Shown: positions 24,836 through 33,321 of the stretch, piece after piece
How positions within the stretch are numbered: the stretch's first letter is position 1
How the letters are laid out: every line of letters starts with the position of its first letter
NCBI GenBank assembly: GCA_022823665.1
Contig: JAJEHN010000019.1
Span: 1 to 64,000, forward strand
Direction of reading: 5' to 3'
Source of the DNA: Thermoanaerobaculia bacterium
Lineage (GTDB): Bacteria > Acidobacteriota > Thermoanaerobaculia > Multivoradales > Multivoraceae
DNA length: 64,000 nucleotides
Notes under the pieces: generated by a model
Told to the model about the DNA's origin: nothing
The model's database searches: none
What the model saw: only the letters and a program-made list of their open reading frames with translations
Program-made: the position numbers and the translations under genes

Positions 24836-24895
24836 CTATCGGCGGAGCACACTGCAGTTCAAGGTCCAGCTAACCCTGCATCGGTTGCTGCTCAC
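24836..24895 (-). pseudogene. Truncated ParE-like toxin remnant
   Basis: A GTG codon overlaps the ParD stop (GTGA), exactly where a ParE start is expected. The frame encodes 19 residues (VSSNRCRVSWTL...) and then stops at TAG, 5 bp from the end of the convergent PIN gene. The short peptide resembles the first strand of ParE toxins only loosely. Most of a toxin gene appears to have been lost at the island boundary. Confidence 0.4.
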
Positions 24896-25131
24896 CGCCG
24901 GCCGGCTTCGCGGACTCCCTCTCGAAGACGGTCGAAACAGCCGACATCGGCCACGCCGGCCCGTGGCGACGCCGCACCTGCCAGAAGCCGGTCGCGCAGT
25001 CGCTCGCGGTCGTAGTCCTTCTGGATCAACTCGCGGATGTACTCGCTCGACGTGCTGTAACCACGGGTACCGACCCGCTCGTTCACGAAGGACTTGAGCG
25101 CCTCGGGGAGGAAGACGTTCACCGTAGTCAT
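24892..25131 (-). CDS. parD: ParD-family (ribbon-helix-helix) antitoxin
   Basis: A 79-residue protein. TTVNVFLPEALKSFVNERV is the ribbon and first helix of the ribbon-helix-helix fold, and GYSTSSEYIRELIQKDYDRE is the second helix and linker, both typical of ParD. The C-terminal tail would normally wrap ParE. No full ParE gene follows; only a 19-codon remnant does. The protein may persist as an orphan DNA-binding repressor or trans-acting antitoxin. Confidence 0.85.
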   Translation of the reverse strand: MTTVNVFLPEALKSFVNERVGTRGYSTSSEYIRELIQKDYDRERLRDRLLAGAASPRAGVADVGCFDRLREGVREAGRR

Positions 25132-25157
25132 GCCTTGACGCTACCGCTAGCCAGCGT

Positions 25158-26231
25158 CTAACGGCCACCACCCGGATTGGGCGGGAGATGCGAGAACCGC
25201 GCCGGGTCGCGGGTCTCCCCGTAGCAGTCGGCGATGGGCTCGAGGTCACTCGGGCTGGCGCCGTGGAGGATGACGCCGTCGGCGCCGAGGTCGAACTGGC
25301 CGTTGATCTTCTCGACGCAACGTTCGGCCGAGCCGGTGGCTGCGGGGGCTAGCCAATCTTCAGGAATCAGCGGGGCGATCCGTTCCAGTTCCTCCGGCGT
25401 GGCCAGGCTGTCGATGGCGCCGCGGAAGCCGGCGACCAGCGGATCGGCGCGGAAGCGCTCGAGCACCTTCGGGTCCCAGCGGTTCGTCTCGACCATCAGG
25501 TCGCCGTAGGCCTGCAGGTAGGTCGCCATCCGGCCGACCGTCTTCTTGAGGCGCACCGGCTCGGGCAGGTGGTCGCCGATCGTCGCGAAGCAGGACCAGA
25601 CGCGGACCGAGGCCGGGTCGCGGCCGGCTTGTTCCGCGGCGCGCTTCACCGTGTCGACGCAGCGGGCGAGGGTCTCGTCGGTGAAGAAGGTGTGGAGCAC
25701 GACGGCGTCGAAGGCCCGGCCGCCGAGCGCCAGGGAGTTCGGCCCGAAGGCGGTCAGCGTCATCGGGATCTCGTCGTGGGCTTCCGCACCCAGGCGGAGC
25801 AGCGGAAAACGGCCGGCCGGCCCGTCGTGGTCGACGATGACCTCTCCGCGCCACATCCGGCGCATCAACCCGACGAAGTCCTCCATCTGGGCGGTCGTGA
25901 TCCGCGACAGGCCCAGCGCATCGAAGACGCGGGCGATGCCGCGGCCAAGCCCCAGCGAGAAGCGGCCGCCGGTCAACCGGTGCATGGTCAACGCGTAGGA
26001 CGCCGTGATCAGCGGATGGCGCGTGTTCTGGTTCGTCGCCGCGGTGGCGATGCCGAGTTCGGTGGAACAGGCCGCGGCCGCTCCCGAGAGCGTCGCCGCC
26101 TCCTTGATGTTGAAACGCTCCGAGATGAACACCGAGCCGAAGCCCATCGCTTCGCCGGCGCGCACTTCCTCGAACAGCTCGGCCGGGGACTCCGGCTGGC
26201 CGGCCAGGGTATAGAAGGCGAGTTCGTTCAT
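25158..26231 (-). CDS. LLM-class oxidoreductase
   Basis: A 357-residue luciferase-like TIM-barrel protein. Landmarks are ELFEEVRAGEAMGFGSVFISERF, ATAATNQNTRHPLITASYALTM and GGRFSLGLGRGIARVFDALG. These fit an F420- or flavin-dependent hydride-transfer enzyme. It is the last gene of a leftward five-gene cluster headed by two acyl-CoA dehydrogenases, 20 bp after the kinase-like gene. ATG at 26231 is preferred; an in-frame ATG lies just upstream. It is a different subfamily from the LLM enzyme at 13281-14348. Confidence 0.85.
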   Translation of the reverse strand: MNELAFYTLAGQPESPAELFEEVRAGEAMGFGSVFISERFNIKEAATLSGAAAACSTELGIATAATNQNTRHPLITASYALTMHRLTGGRFSLGLGRGIARVFDALGLSRITTAQMEDFVGLMRRMWRGEVIVDHDGPAGRFPLLRLGAEAHDEIPMTLTAFGPNSLALGGRAFDAVVLHTFFTDETLARCVDTVKRAAEQAGRDPASVRVWSCFATIGDHLPEPVRLKKTVGRMATYLQAYGDLMVETNRWDPKVLERFRADPLVAGFRGAIDSLATPEELERIAPLIPEDWLAPAATGSAERCVEKINGQFDLGADGVILHGASPSDLEPIADCYGETRDPARFSHLPPNPGGGR

Positions 26232-26251
26232 CCGTTGCACCGGGAGTCCTC

Positions 26252-27328
26252 CTACAGCAGTTCGGCCGAGTTCAGGTCCAGGGCGTGCCGCGTGTGACGC
26301 CGGGTCATGGCGACAAACATCTCGTTGCCGCGTTCCGTCTCCTGGACCATCATCGAGGCGATGACGCAGACGCCGAAGCCGGCGAAGGCACCCCGCCGGT
26401 AGTCGGCCCAGCAGGCGTCCCAGGAGTAGTCGGCGATGCCGGCGGCGGTCAATCGCTCGTGGTACGCGCGGACAATGTCCCGCTCGCAGACCCTGCGCCG
26501 CTCGCTCCGGAGGCTGCCGCCGAGGAGATAGGCGACGTCGCCGAGCGGCAGGCCGATCGTGATGCTCTGCCAGTCGACCGCGGTGATCGCGGGCGGCGAG
26601 GTCCGCTGGTCGATCAACAGGTTGTCGAGCCGGTAGTCCACGTGGATCAGGGAGAACGGGTCGGGCAACTCGCCCGTCCATGCCGACTCGGCCTCGCCGT
26701 ACCGGCCGAGGACGTCCCGCGCGTCCTCCTCGAGCCGGTCGCCGTAGCGATCGAGGAAACCCGGCAGCAGCGTCCGGTAGCGATCGTGGGTGGCCGCCGA
26801 GAGTTCGGGGCTGGGGCGGCCCAGCCAATCGGCCGGCAACAGCGTGACGTCGTTCCAGCCCGGCGCGTGCAGGCCCGCCAGTTCGAGTACCGCCGCCCGC
26901 GCCACCTCCTCGTCGCAGCCGGCAATCTGGTCACCCGGCTCCGCCGGCGCCTCGTCGCTCATCAGTACGGCGAAATGCGGGCCTTCGCCGACGATCTCCG
27001 CGAAGTAGCAGCGCGGCGTAGAGATCGAGAGCCGCGGCTGGAGCTCCTGGTAGAAGCGTACTTCCTTGATGTAGTTGCGCAGCACGACGCCGGTCTGCCG
27101 GCTGACCGGATCGTCGGACGGGAACTTCCCCACCAGGGTGCGCGGCGCGCCGCCGGAGTCTCCGCCGTACTCGAGCTCGTAGCGGATGCACCGTCCGAGC
27201 TGGCCGGTGCCGATGTCCGCCGCGTCGAAGCCCACAACCGCCACTTCGTGCCCAGCGGCCCGAAGTTGCTCCGTGAGCCAGCCGGCGCTCACCTCGGCCG
27301 GCGTGGGAATGAATGGCGCCGAACTCAC
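26252..27328 (-). CDS. Phosphotransferase-family (APH/ecdysteroid-kinase-like) protein
   Basis: A 358-residue kinase-fold protein. The catalytic loop is LIHVDYRLDNLL (HxDxxxxN) and the metal-binding DFG-equivalent is TAVDWQS. The N-lobe has LVGKFPSDD with the candidate ATP lysine. The GTG start at 27328 overlaps the stop of the preceding solute-binding gene (GTGA). Such genes often sit among acyl-CoA dehydrogenase genes, where they may phosphorylate hydroxylated lipids or alcohols; that role is inference. Drug resistance is unlikely from context. Confidence 0.8.
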   Translation of the reverse strand: MSSAPFIPTPAEVSAGWLTEQLRAAGHEVAVVGFDAADIGTGQLGRCIRYELEYGGDSGGAPRTLVGKFPSDDPVSRQTGVVLRNYIKEVRFYQELQPRLSISTPRCYFAEIVGEGPHFAVLMSDEAPAEPGDQIAGCDEEVARAAVLELAGLHAPGWNDVTLLPADWLGRPSPELSAATHDRYRTLLPGFLDRYGDRLEEDARDVLGRYGEAESAWTGELPDPFSLIHVDYRLDNLLIDQRTSPPAITAVDWQSITIGLPLGDVAYLLGGSLRSERRRVCERDIVRAYHERLTAAGIADYSWDACWADYRRGAFAGFGVCVIASMMVQETERGNEMFVAMTRRHTRHALDLNSAELL

Positions 27329-29121
27329 TCGGCCGGCCGTTCCCGCCACCAGCCCGGGCCGATCCTGGACGGCCAGCCGTCCGGCGGCGTCGGCCACAGC
27401 AGGATCGTCCCCATCGGGCCGAGTTCGACGCCGCGGACGTCGTTGCCGAAGACCCAGAGGAAACTGACGTGGAACAGGAACAGCACCGGCTGGTCCCGGT
27501 ACACCTCGCGATGGATCTCCCGGTAGATCGCGGCGCGCTTCTCGCTGTCCTGCTCCCGCTTGCCCAGTTCGAAGAGCTCGTCGACCCTGGGGTTCGAGTA
27601 GCCGCCGTTGTTGCGGCCGCCGTGGTAGGCGTCGGTGGCCAGTTGGTTGAAGAGGGCGTTCGGATCCTGGGTCGTGCCGCCGATCGTCCCGAGCGCCTGG
27701 AACTCGCTTTCGAGCCGCTTCTCGTTGAGGGAGGCGCTCTCGTAGGCGCGGGTCACCATCTCGACGCCGAGGCGGCGGAAGTCCTCGCGCAGGATGTCGA
27801 GCGTCGGCGGCACGTAGGTCAGTCCGGCGGTGTACGACAGCTCGAAGCTGAAGCGGACTCGCTCGCCGTCGATCTCCTTGTAGCGCCAGCCGGTGTCGGG
27901 GTCGGCGAGCCAGCCGGCCCGGTCGAGAAGCTCGGCGGCGCGCGCCAGGTCGTAGTCGTAGGGACGTTCGAGAATCGCCGGTTCGTAGTCCCATCGCTCT
28001 TCCACCATGAAGCCGTACGACCGCCGGTACAGGCCGTGGCCGACCCGACGGAGCACGGTCTCCGCGTCGTAGGCGTGGGCGAGCGCCCGCCGCACCAGAG
28101 GGTCGCCGAAGAACGGATTGCTCCCGTCCATGTTCCAGACGATGCAGAGCAGCAGCGCCGACGCGTGACGCCCCTTCACCGCCCGCTCTTCGAACAGCGG
28201 TCCCGTCGCCTGCCGGGCGAAGATGTTCGCATCGACGTAGGTCTGGTCGTACTCGCCGCCGAGGAACTGCAGGAAGGCGAGGTTACGGTCCGGCTGGAAC
28301 TTGAAGATCATCGTCTTCGCGGCCGGCGGCGCGCGGTCGAAGAGGTAGTGGTCCTCCCACCGTTCGAGGACGACCCGGTCGTTGTTCCGCCATTCCACGA
28401 AGCGGAACGGGCCGCTGCCGATCACCGCCTCGCGGCCGTAGCGGTTGTAGTAGGGCGAGGAGCGGAGGGTCGGATCGGCGGCGCGCTCGGCGGGGTTTCC
28501 CAGAATGTGGCGCGGCATGATCGGAAAGGCGAGCGCCTCCAGCCGGAGCTGCGGCGCCAGGAGCCCGGCGAAGTCGAAGCGCACGCGGTGCTCCCCCTCC
28601 GCCGTCGCCCCGACGACCAGGTCACGAGCCGTCGGCCAGAAGCTCACCGGCACGCGTTCGTCGCGCAGGGCCTCCAGCGAGAAGGCGACGTCCGCCGCGG
28701 TCCAGGGCTCGCCGTCGTGCCAGCGCAGGTCCGGATTCAGGTCCAGCGTGACCGACAGCAGGTCCTCGGACCACCGCGCCTCGCGCACCACGTTCGTGTT
28801 CCAGTCGTAGTCCGACGGGTTGCCGTGGCGGATGGCCAGCCACTCGAACAGCATCCCGAACATCGTCCACGCCGACGCCGCGCCCGACGGGAAGAGCGGA
28901 TTGAGCGTCGCCGGCTGGGAGAAGTCGTGACGGACGACGGTCGTGTCGCTGAGAGCCCGCTCCGGATCCGCGACGGGATAGAGCTCGTACAGGGACGGCG
29001 GATCGGAGAAGGGGTCGGCATCCGGATCGTAGGCCGCGCCGTCGTCGACGACGGGAAGCGGATTGCCGCAGGCGCCGGCCAGGAGGCCGGCCGCCACCGC
29101 CAGCCGCCACCGGGCGTTCAC
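27325..29121 (-). CDS. Peptide-type ABC solute-binding lipoprotein (SBP_bac_5)
   Basis: A 598-residue extracellular binding protein. A hydrophobic N terminus ends in LLAGACGN, a weak lipobox with C17 or so as lipid site. The family pattern is clear: ATLNPLF, VTLDLNPDLRWHDGEPWTAADVAFSLEAL, and IGSGPFRFVEWRNNDRVVLERW. It would bind peptides or other solutes in the periplasm. No permease or ATPase gene is in the window. It is embedded in an acyl-CoA dehydrogenase operon by 4-bp overlaps on both sides, which is unusual. The GTG start was set by the overlap. Confidence 0.85.
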   Translation of the reverse strand: MNARWRLAVAAGLLAGACGNPLPVVDDGAAYDPDADPFSDPPSLYELYPVADPERALSDTTVVRHDFSQPATLNPLFPSGAASAWTMFGMLFEWLAIRHGNPSDYDWNTNVVREARWSEDLLSVTLDLNPDLRWHDGEPWTAADVAFSLEALRDERVPVSFWPTARDLVVGATAEGEHRVRFDFAGLLAPQLRLEALAFPIMPRHILGNPAERAADPTLRSSPYYNRYGREAVIGSGPFRFVEWRNNDRVVLERWEDHYLFDRAPPAAKTMIFKFQPDRNLAFLQFLGGEYDQTYVDANIFARQATGPLFEERAVKGRHASALLLCIVWNMDGSNPFFGDPLVRRALAHAYDAETVLRRVGHGLYRRSYGFMVEERWDYEPAILERPYDYDLARAAELLDRAGWLADPDTGWRYKEIDGERVRFSFELSYTAGLTYVPPTLDILREDFRRLGVEMVTRAYESASLNEKRLESEFQALGTIGGTTQDPNALFNQLATDAYHGGRNNGGYSNPRVDELFELGKREQDSEKRAAIYREIHREVYRDQPVLFLFHVSFLWVFGNDVRGVELGPMGTILLWPTPPDGWPSRIGPGWWRERPAE

Positions 29122-30362
29122 GCGTTGCGCTTGATGTCCCGGAAGGGACCCTGGTCGGCGCGGTAGCCCTTCGGCATCCCGAGTACCCGCTCGGAGATGA
29201 TGTTGCGCTGGATCTCGTCCGTGCCGCCGGCGATCGAGATCGCGGGCACCGAGACCAGGACCTCGGCGATGATCCCGTCCGCGGCGGAGTCGGGACCGCT
29301 CAGCATCGCGTCGGCGCCCGAGATCATCGTGTGGACGTGGGAGGCCTGGCGGGCAATGACGCTCGCCGCGAGCTTGCCGATCGACCCTGCCGGGATGATC
29401 TCCGTGGTGCCGGCCTTGCGGCTGGCCTCGGCGCTGTCGGAGGCGAGCCGCGCGCCGGTGTGCAGGCAGATCAGCTTCGCGATCTCCTGCCGTGTCGCCG
29501 GATCGTTGATCGCGCCCGTCTCGCGAGCGCGCGGCAGCACGAGATCGACCCGGCCCTCGCGCTGCGGGTACCAGGTGTAGGGCTCGGTGGCGATCCGAAG
29601 CTCCTCTTCGTACTCCCCGTAGATCGGCCCCTGTTTCGGCCCGTCGAGCGAGGACCCGCGAACCCGGCGGCTGAAGCCGCGCCGCTCGAAGGACAGGGTC
29701 GTCTTCGCCACGTGCCAGCCGTTGCCCTCGCCGCCGATCAGGTCCTCGGGCGCCACGACGGCGTTCGTCATGAAGACCTCGTTGAACGACTGGTGGCCAT
29801 TCATCTGCCTGAGCGGACGGGCCTCGACGCCCGCCTGACGCATGTCGAGCAGGAAGTAGCTGATCCCCTGGTGCTTCGGCACGTCCCAGTCGGTCCGCGC
29901 GACGAGGAGCCCGAAGTCCGCGTGGTGGGCGCTCGTGTTCCAGACCTTCTGGCCGTTGATGATCCACTTCCCGTCCTTCATCTCGGCGCGGGTACTCAGA
30001 CCGGCCAGGTCGGAGCCGCTGCCGGGCTCGCTGAAGAGCTGGCACCAGGTGTGTTCGCCGGTCAGGATGGGTCGCAGGAAGCGCCGCTTCTGGTCGTCCG
30101 AGCCGCAGGCCAGGATCGTCTCGGAGGCCAGTCCCCGGGGGCCTACCTGGGCCGCCGGCACCACGTCCCTCTCCCGGAAGACCTCGGCGACCACCGCGGT
30201 CTGGTCGAGCGTGAAGCCGCGTCCGTACCACTCCTCGGGCCAGTGCGGCGCCGCCCAGCCGCCATCGAGCAGGATCTCCCGCCACTCGATCAGGGGACGG
30301 TCGACGCGCCAGTTCGCGTCGAGCCAGGCCGAGACTTCGCTGCGGATCCGGTCCGGGGTCAT
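29118..30362 (-). CDS. Acyl-CoA dehydrogenase family protein
   Basis: A 414-residue flavoprotein. Typical blocks are QLFSEPGSGSDLAGLSTRAE, WIINGQKVWNTSAHHADF, LLVARTD, and the C-terminal SIAGGTDEIQRNIISERVLGMP. It introduces a double bond into an acyl-CoA. It directly follows, with ATGA overlap, a second and more divergent acyl-CoA dehydrogenase. Such pairs often form hetero-oligomers in steroid or branched-acid catabolism. The substrate cannot be told. Confidence 0.9.
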   Translation of the reverse strand: MTPDRIRSEVSAWLDANWRVDRPLIEWREILLDGGWAAPHWPEEWYGRGFTLDQTAVVAEVFRERDVVPAAQVGPRGLASETILACGSDDQKRRFLRPILTGEHTWCQLFSEPGSGSDLAGLSTRAEMKDGKWIINGQKVWNTSAHHADFGLLVARTDWDVPKHQGISYFLLDMRQAGVEARPLRQMNGHQSFNEVFMTNAVVAPEDLIGGEGNGWHVAKTTLSFERRGFSRRVRGSSLDGPKQGPIYGEYEEELRIATEPYTWYPQREGRVDLVLPRARETGAINDPATRQEIAKLICLHTGARLASDSAEASRKAGTTEIIPAGSIGKLAASVIARQASHVHTMISGADAMLSGPDSAADGIIAEVLVSVPAISIAGGTDEIQRNIISERVLGMPKGYRADQGPFRDIKRNA

Positions 30363-31477
30363 GCCGCGCCCTCCAGCATCGTCATCATCCGTTCGCGGTG
30401 GATCGCCGGCGTGCCGAACAGGACCTCGGAACCCTTCGCCCGCTTGAACCACAGGTGGGCGTCGTTCTCCCAGGTGAAGCCGATCCCGCCCCGCAACTGG
30501 ATGCCGGCTCTGGCCGCGCTCATGTAGGCGTCGGCGGCGGCCGCCTTCGCCATGCTGGCGGCATGGGGCTCGCCGGCGCCGGCATCCAGGCAGCGGGCCG
30601 AGTGGTGGGTGAGCGCCCGCGCGATCTCGATCTCCAGCAGCAGGTCGGCGCAGCGGTGCTTCAGCGCCTGGAACGAGCCGATCGGCCGGCCGAACTGAAA
30701 GCGCTCCTTCGTGTAGTTCACCGTGGTCTCGAAGAGATGCTGCGCGCCGCCGATCATCTCGTGGGCCAGGGCGGAGCAGATCCGGTCCCAGATCCGGTTC
30801 AGGGTGTCACCGGTCACTTCGCCGACGCGGCGGCCGGGAACGTCGGTGAAGACGACCCGGGAAAGCTTGCGGGTCGGATCGACGACCTGGAGCGACTCGA
30901 CCGCGAGGCCGGACGCGCCGCCCTCGACCGCGTGGAGCTCGAGCCCGCCGGCGCCGCTCGCCACGACCAGCAGCAGGTCGGCGACGTGGGCATCGAGGAC
31001 CATCGTGGCCGTTCCCGACAGTTTCCCGTCCTCCGTTGACGTGATCGAGCCGCCGACGCCCGCCGGGGCGTTCAGGTCGTCGAGCACCAGGGTCGCGATC
31101 GTCGAGCCGCCGGCGACGCCGGGCAGCAGCTCGTCCCGGTCCGAGTCGCTGGCCGCTTCGACCAGCGCGGTCCCGGCCATCACCGCCGAAGCGAACCAGG
31201 GACCGCAGAACAGCCTACGCCCCATTTCTTCGGCGACGATGCCGAGTTCGACCGCGCCGCCGCCGGCGCCGCCATGGACCTCCGGAACGTGGACGCCGGC
31301 CAGCCCGGCGTCGCCGCAGAGCTCCTGCCAGACAGCCGGGTCGTAGCCCCGGTCCGTCGCCATCGACTCACGGACGGCCGTCGCCGGCGACTTGTCGCGC
31401 AGGGCCCGGGCCACGACGTCGCGCAGCAGGTCCTGCTCCTTCGAGAACTCCGTCTGCACGCTACCTCCTGTCGCCAT
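30359..31477 (-). CDS. Acyl-CoA dehydrogenase family protein
   Basis: A 372-residue acyl-CoA dehydrogenase homologue. It has the N-terminal helices with VHVPEVHGGAGGGAVELGIVAEEMG and the C-terminal FQFGRPIGSFQALKHRCADL and QLRGGIGFTWENDAHLWFKRA. The middle beta domain is shorter and less conserved than in its downstream partner, consistent with a non-identical subunit of a heterodimeric enzyme. It is the first gene of the leftward operon, 123 bp from the divergent TetR gene, and is probably repressed by it. Confidence 0.88.
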   Translation of the reverse strand: MATGGSVQTEFSKEQDLLRDVVARALRDKSPATAVRESMATDRGYDPAVWQELCGDAGLAGVHVPEVHGGAGGGAVELGIVAEEMGRRLFCGPWFASAVMAGTALVEAASDSDRDELLPGVAGGSTIATLVLDDLNAPAGVGGSITSTEDGKLSGTATMVLDAHVADLLLVVASGAGGLELHAVEGGASGLAVESLQVVDPTRKLSRVVFTDVPGRRVGEVTGDTLNRIWDRICSALAHEMIGGAQHLFETTVNYTKERFQFGRPIGSFQALKHRCADLLLEIEIARALTHHSARCLDAGAGEPHAASMAKAAAADAYMSAARAGIQLRGGIGFTWENDAHLWFKRAKGSEVLFGTPAIHRERMMTMLEGAA

Positions 31478-31557
31478 TCACCAGCCCGGGAAACTACGCC
31501 GCGACTCCGCAGCGTACCGGAGGCGGATAGAGTCGCGGTGGCCCCGGAGCCAGCGTC

Positions 31558-31583
31558 TTACTGAGTAACCAGCCAGCATCTTA
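31558..31583. promoter_or_regulatory. Candidate TetR operator, site 2
   Basis: A 26-bp element beginning with the palindrome TTACTGAGTAA and continuing CCAGCCAGCAT. It is 20 of 26 identical to site 1 at 13191-13216. It lies between the acyl-CoA dehydrogenase operon and the TetR gene, close to both promoters, where an autoregulating TetR protein would bind. Confidence 0.55.
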
Positions 31584-31600
31584 GTCGAGCCAGGCCAGGC

Positions 31601-32269
31601 ATGACAGAGTCCAGCCGCTTGAATTCGAGAACCGACGGCCAGGCCGCGACACGTCCGCGACGCACCCAGGCCGAGAGGCGCGCCGAGTCGGAACGCGAGA
31701 TTCTGCGCGCCGGGGCGACCCTGTTCGGCCGCCAGGGCTACACGGCGACGACCCTGGAGCAGATCGGCAAGGAAGCCGGCTACTCGAGCGCCCTCGTGTC
31801 GCTGCGCTTCGGCTCCAAGGAGGGGATCGCCGAGGCGATCGTCGACCGCCTCCAGTCCCGGGCCGGTAGCGAGGTGTTCGAGCCCGAGGAGGGAATCACC
31901 GGTCTGGCCAGGTTGAACCGGCTCTTCGACGGCTACTCGGACCTCATCCGCGACGCGGGGATCTGGCTGCGCGCCCTGTTCATGCTGATGACGGACTCCC
32001 TGGGGCCGCTGAACGGGAAGATCGATCTGTTCAGGGCCGGCAACGACAACTTCGCCGCCGCCTTCGAACGGGCCATCCGCGAGGGGCAGGAAGCCGGCGA
32101 GATCCGTACCGATGTCGACTCCGCCGGGACCGCGTTCGAGATCCTCGCCTCGATCCGGGGAACCACGCTCCTCTGGCTGCTCGATCCGGACAAGGTCGAT
32201 CTCGTCGCGGCGATCGAGAGCCTCCGCGCCAGCGTCGAGGATCGGCTCTCGGCACGGGCTGGCAGCTAG
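31601..32269 (+). CDS. TetR/AcrR-family transcriptional regulator
   Basis: A 222-residue repressor. The N-terminal DNA-binding domain is REILRAGATLFGRQGYTATTLEQIGKEAG, then ALVSLRFGSKEGIAEAIV. The C-terminal ligand domain (about residues 75-215) is typical in length. It diverges from the acyl-CoA dehydrogenase operon and likely represses it, responding to an acyl-CoA or the pathway substrate. Its stop shares CTAG with the stop of the convergent GST gene. Confidence 0.88.
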   Translation: MTESSRLNSRTDGQAATRPRRTQAERRAESEREILRAGATLFGRQGYTATTLEQIGKEAGYSSALVSLRFGSKEGIAEAIVDRLQSRAGSEVFEPEEGITGLARLNRLFDGYSDLIRDAGIWLRALFMLMTDSLGPLNGKIDLFRAGNDNFAAAFERAIREGQEAGEIRTDVDSAGTAFEILASIRGTTLLWLLDPDKVDLVAAIESLRASVEDRLSARAGS

Positions 32270-33138
32270 TCCGCTTCCGGCTCGAGCTTGTCCTGGGTTT
32301 TCGTCTCGAAGTCGGCGGCGCCGTGACGCTCGCGTAGCTGGGTTTCCGGCGGTCCCCAGGCGCGGTTCACCATCCGGCCGCGCTTCACCGCCGGGCGTTT
32401 GGCGATCTCCCGGCCCCAGCGGTTCACGTTCTCGTAGCTCTGCCCCTCGATGAACTCGCCGGCCTCGTAAAGGTGGCCGGCGGCCAGCGCGCCGTACCAG
32501 GGCCAGATCGCCATGTCGGCGATGGAGTACTCGTCCCCCGCCATGTACCGGGCGTCCGCCAGGTGACGGTCGAGCACGTCGAGCTGACGCTTCACTTCCA
32601 TCGTGAACCGGTCGATCGCGTACTCGATCTTCTCCGGCGCGTAGGCGTAGAAGTGGCCGAAGCCGCCGCCGAGATAGGGAGCGCTGCCCATCTGCCAGAA
32701 CAGCCAGGACAGGCACTCGGTCCGGGCGCCGTGGTCCTCGGGCAGGAAGTCGCCGAACTTCTCGGCCAGGTACAGGAGGATCGCGCCCGATTCGAAGACG
32801 CGGGTGGGGGGCTCCGTGCCGTGGTCGACGAGCGTGGGGATCTTGGAGTTCGGATTCGCCGCGACGAAGCCGCTCGAGAACTGGTCGCCGTCGCCGATGT
32901 TGATCAGGTAAGCGTCGTACTCGGCGTCGTGCCCGCGGTCCAGGAGTTCCTCGAGCATCACGGTGACCTTCACCCCGTTCGGCGTCGCCAGCGAATAGAT
33001 CTGGAGAGGATGTTCGCCTACCTGCAGGTCCTTCTCGTGGGTCGGACCCGCGATCGGCCGGTTGATCTTCGCGAAGCGGCCGCCGCTCTCGGTGTCCCAC
33101 TTCCAGACCTTGGGCGGGGTGTAGGGGGAGTCGTTCAT
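32266..33138 (-). CDS. yghU: Glutathione S-transferase family disulfide-bond oxidoreductase (YghU-like)
   Basis: A 290-residue Nu-class GST. The opening YTPPKVWKWDTESGGRFAKINRPIAG is the family hallmark, followed by the thioredoxin-like domain with LYSLATPNGVKV-type and PNSKIPTLVDH motifs and the all-helical C-terminal domain with WLFWQMGSAPYLGGGFGHF. The E. coli homologues bind two glutathiones and reduce disulfides or hydroperoxides. Since the genome carries bacillithiol genes (42133-44999), the physiological thiol here may differ. It stands alone. Confidence 0.88.
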   Translation of the reverse strand: MNDSPYTPPKVWKWDTESGGRFAKINRPIAGPTHEKDLQVGEHPLQIYSLATPNGVKVTVMLEELLDRGHDAEYDAYLINIGDGDQFSSGFVAANPNSKIPTLVDHGTEPPTRVFESGAILLYLAEKFGDFLPEDHGARTECLSWLFWQMGSAPYLGGGFGHFYAYAPEKIEYAIDRFTMEVKRQLDVLDRHLADARYMAGDEYSIADMAIWPWYGALAAGHLYEAGEFIEGQSYENVNRWGREIAKRPAVKRGRMVNRAWGPPETQLRERHGAADFETKTQDKLEPEAD

Positions 33139-33170
33139 GGGATCGATCCTGGTCCGCAGCGTGGAGGGAA

Positions 33171-33247
33171 TGGTGCACCCTGGAGGAGTCGAACCCCCAA
33201 CCTTCGGATCCGTAGTCCGACGCTCTATCCAGTTGAGCTAAGGGTGC
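33171..33247 (-). tRNA. tRNA-Arg (ACG)
   Basis: A 77-nt tRNA including encoded CCA. The acceptor stem is GCACCCT paired with AGGGTGC, the D arm is GCTC/GAGC, the anticodon loop CTACGGA gives anticodon ACG, and the T arm is GGGGGTTCGACTCC. The A34 would be edited to inosine. Confidence 0.95.
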
Positions 33248-33321
33248 ATTTCAAGGCCGCCGCACCGAGCGAGTGCGGAACCCTAGCAGCTTGGGTTGGA
33301 GAAGTGGAACGACAAAGCGGA

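Noticed and set aside
15300..25200. CBASS, BREX or CRISPR system
   Set aside because: No CD-NTase, pgl or cas genes and no repeat-spacer array; the E1/JAB/E2 genes lack a nucleotide cyclase partner.
15300..25200. Prophage or integrative element
   Set aside because: No integrase, capsid or portal genes; flanks share only the trivial GAGTAGCGC around stop codons.
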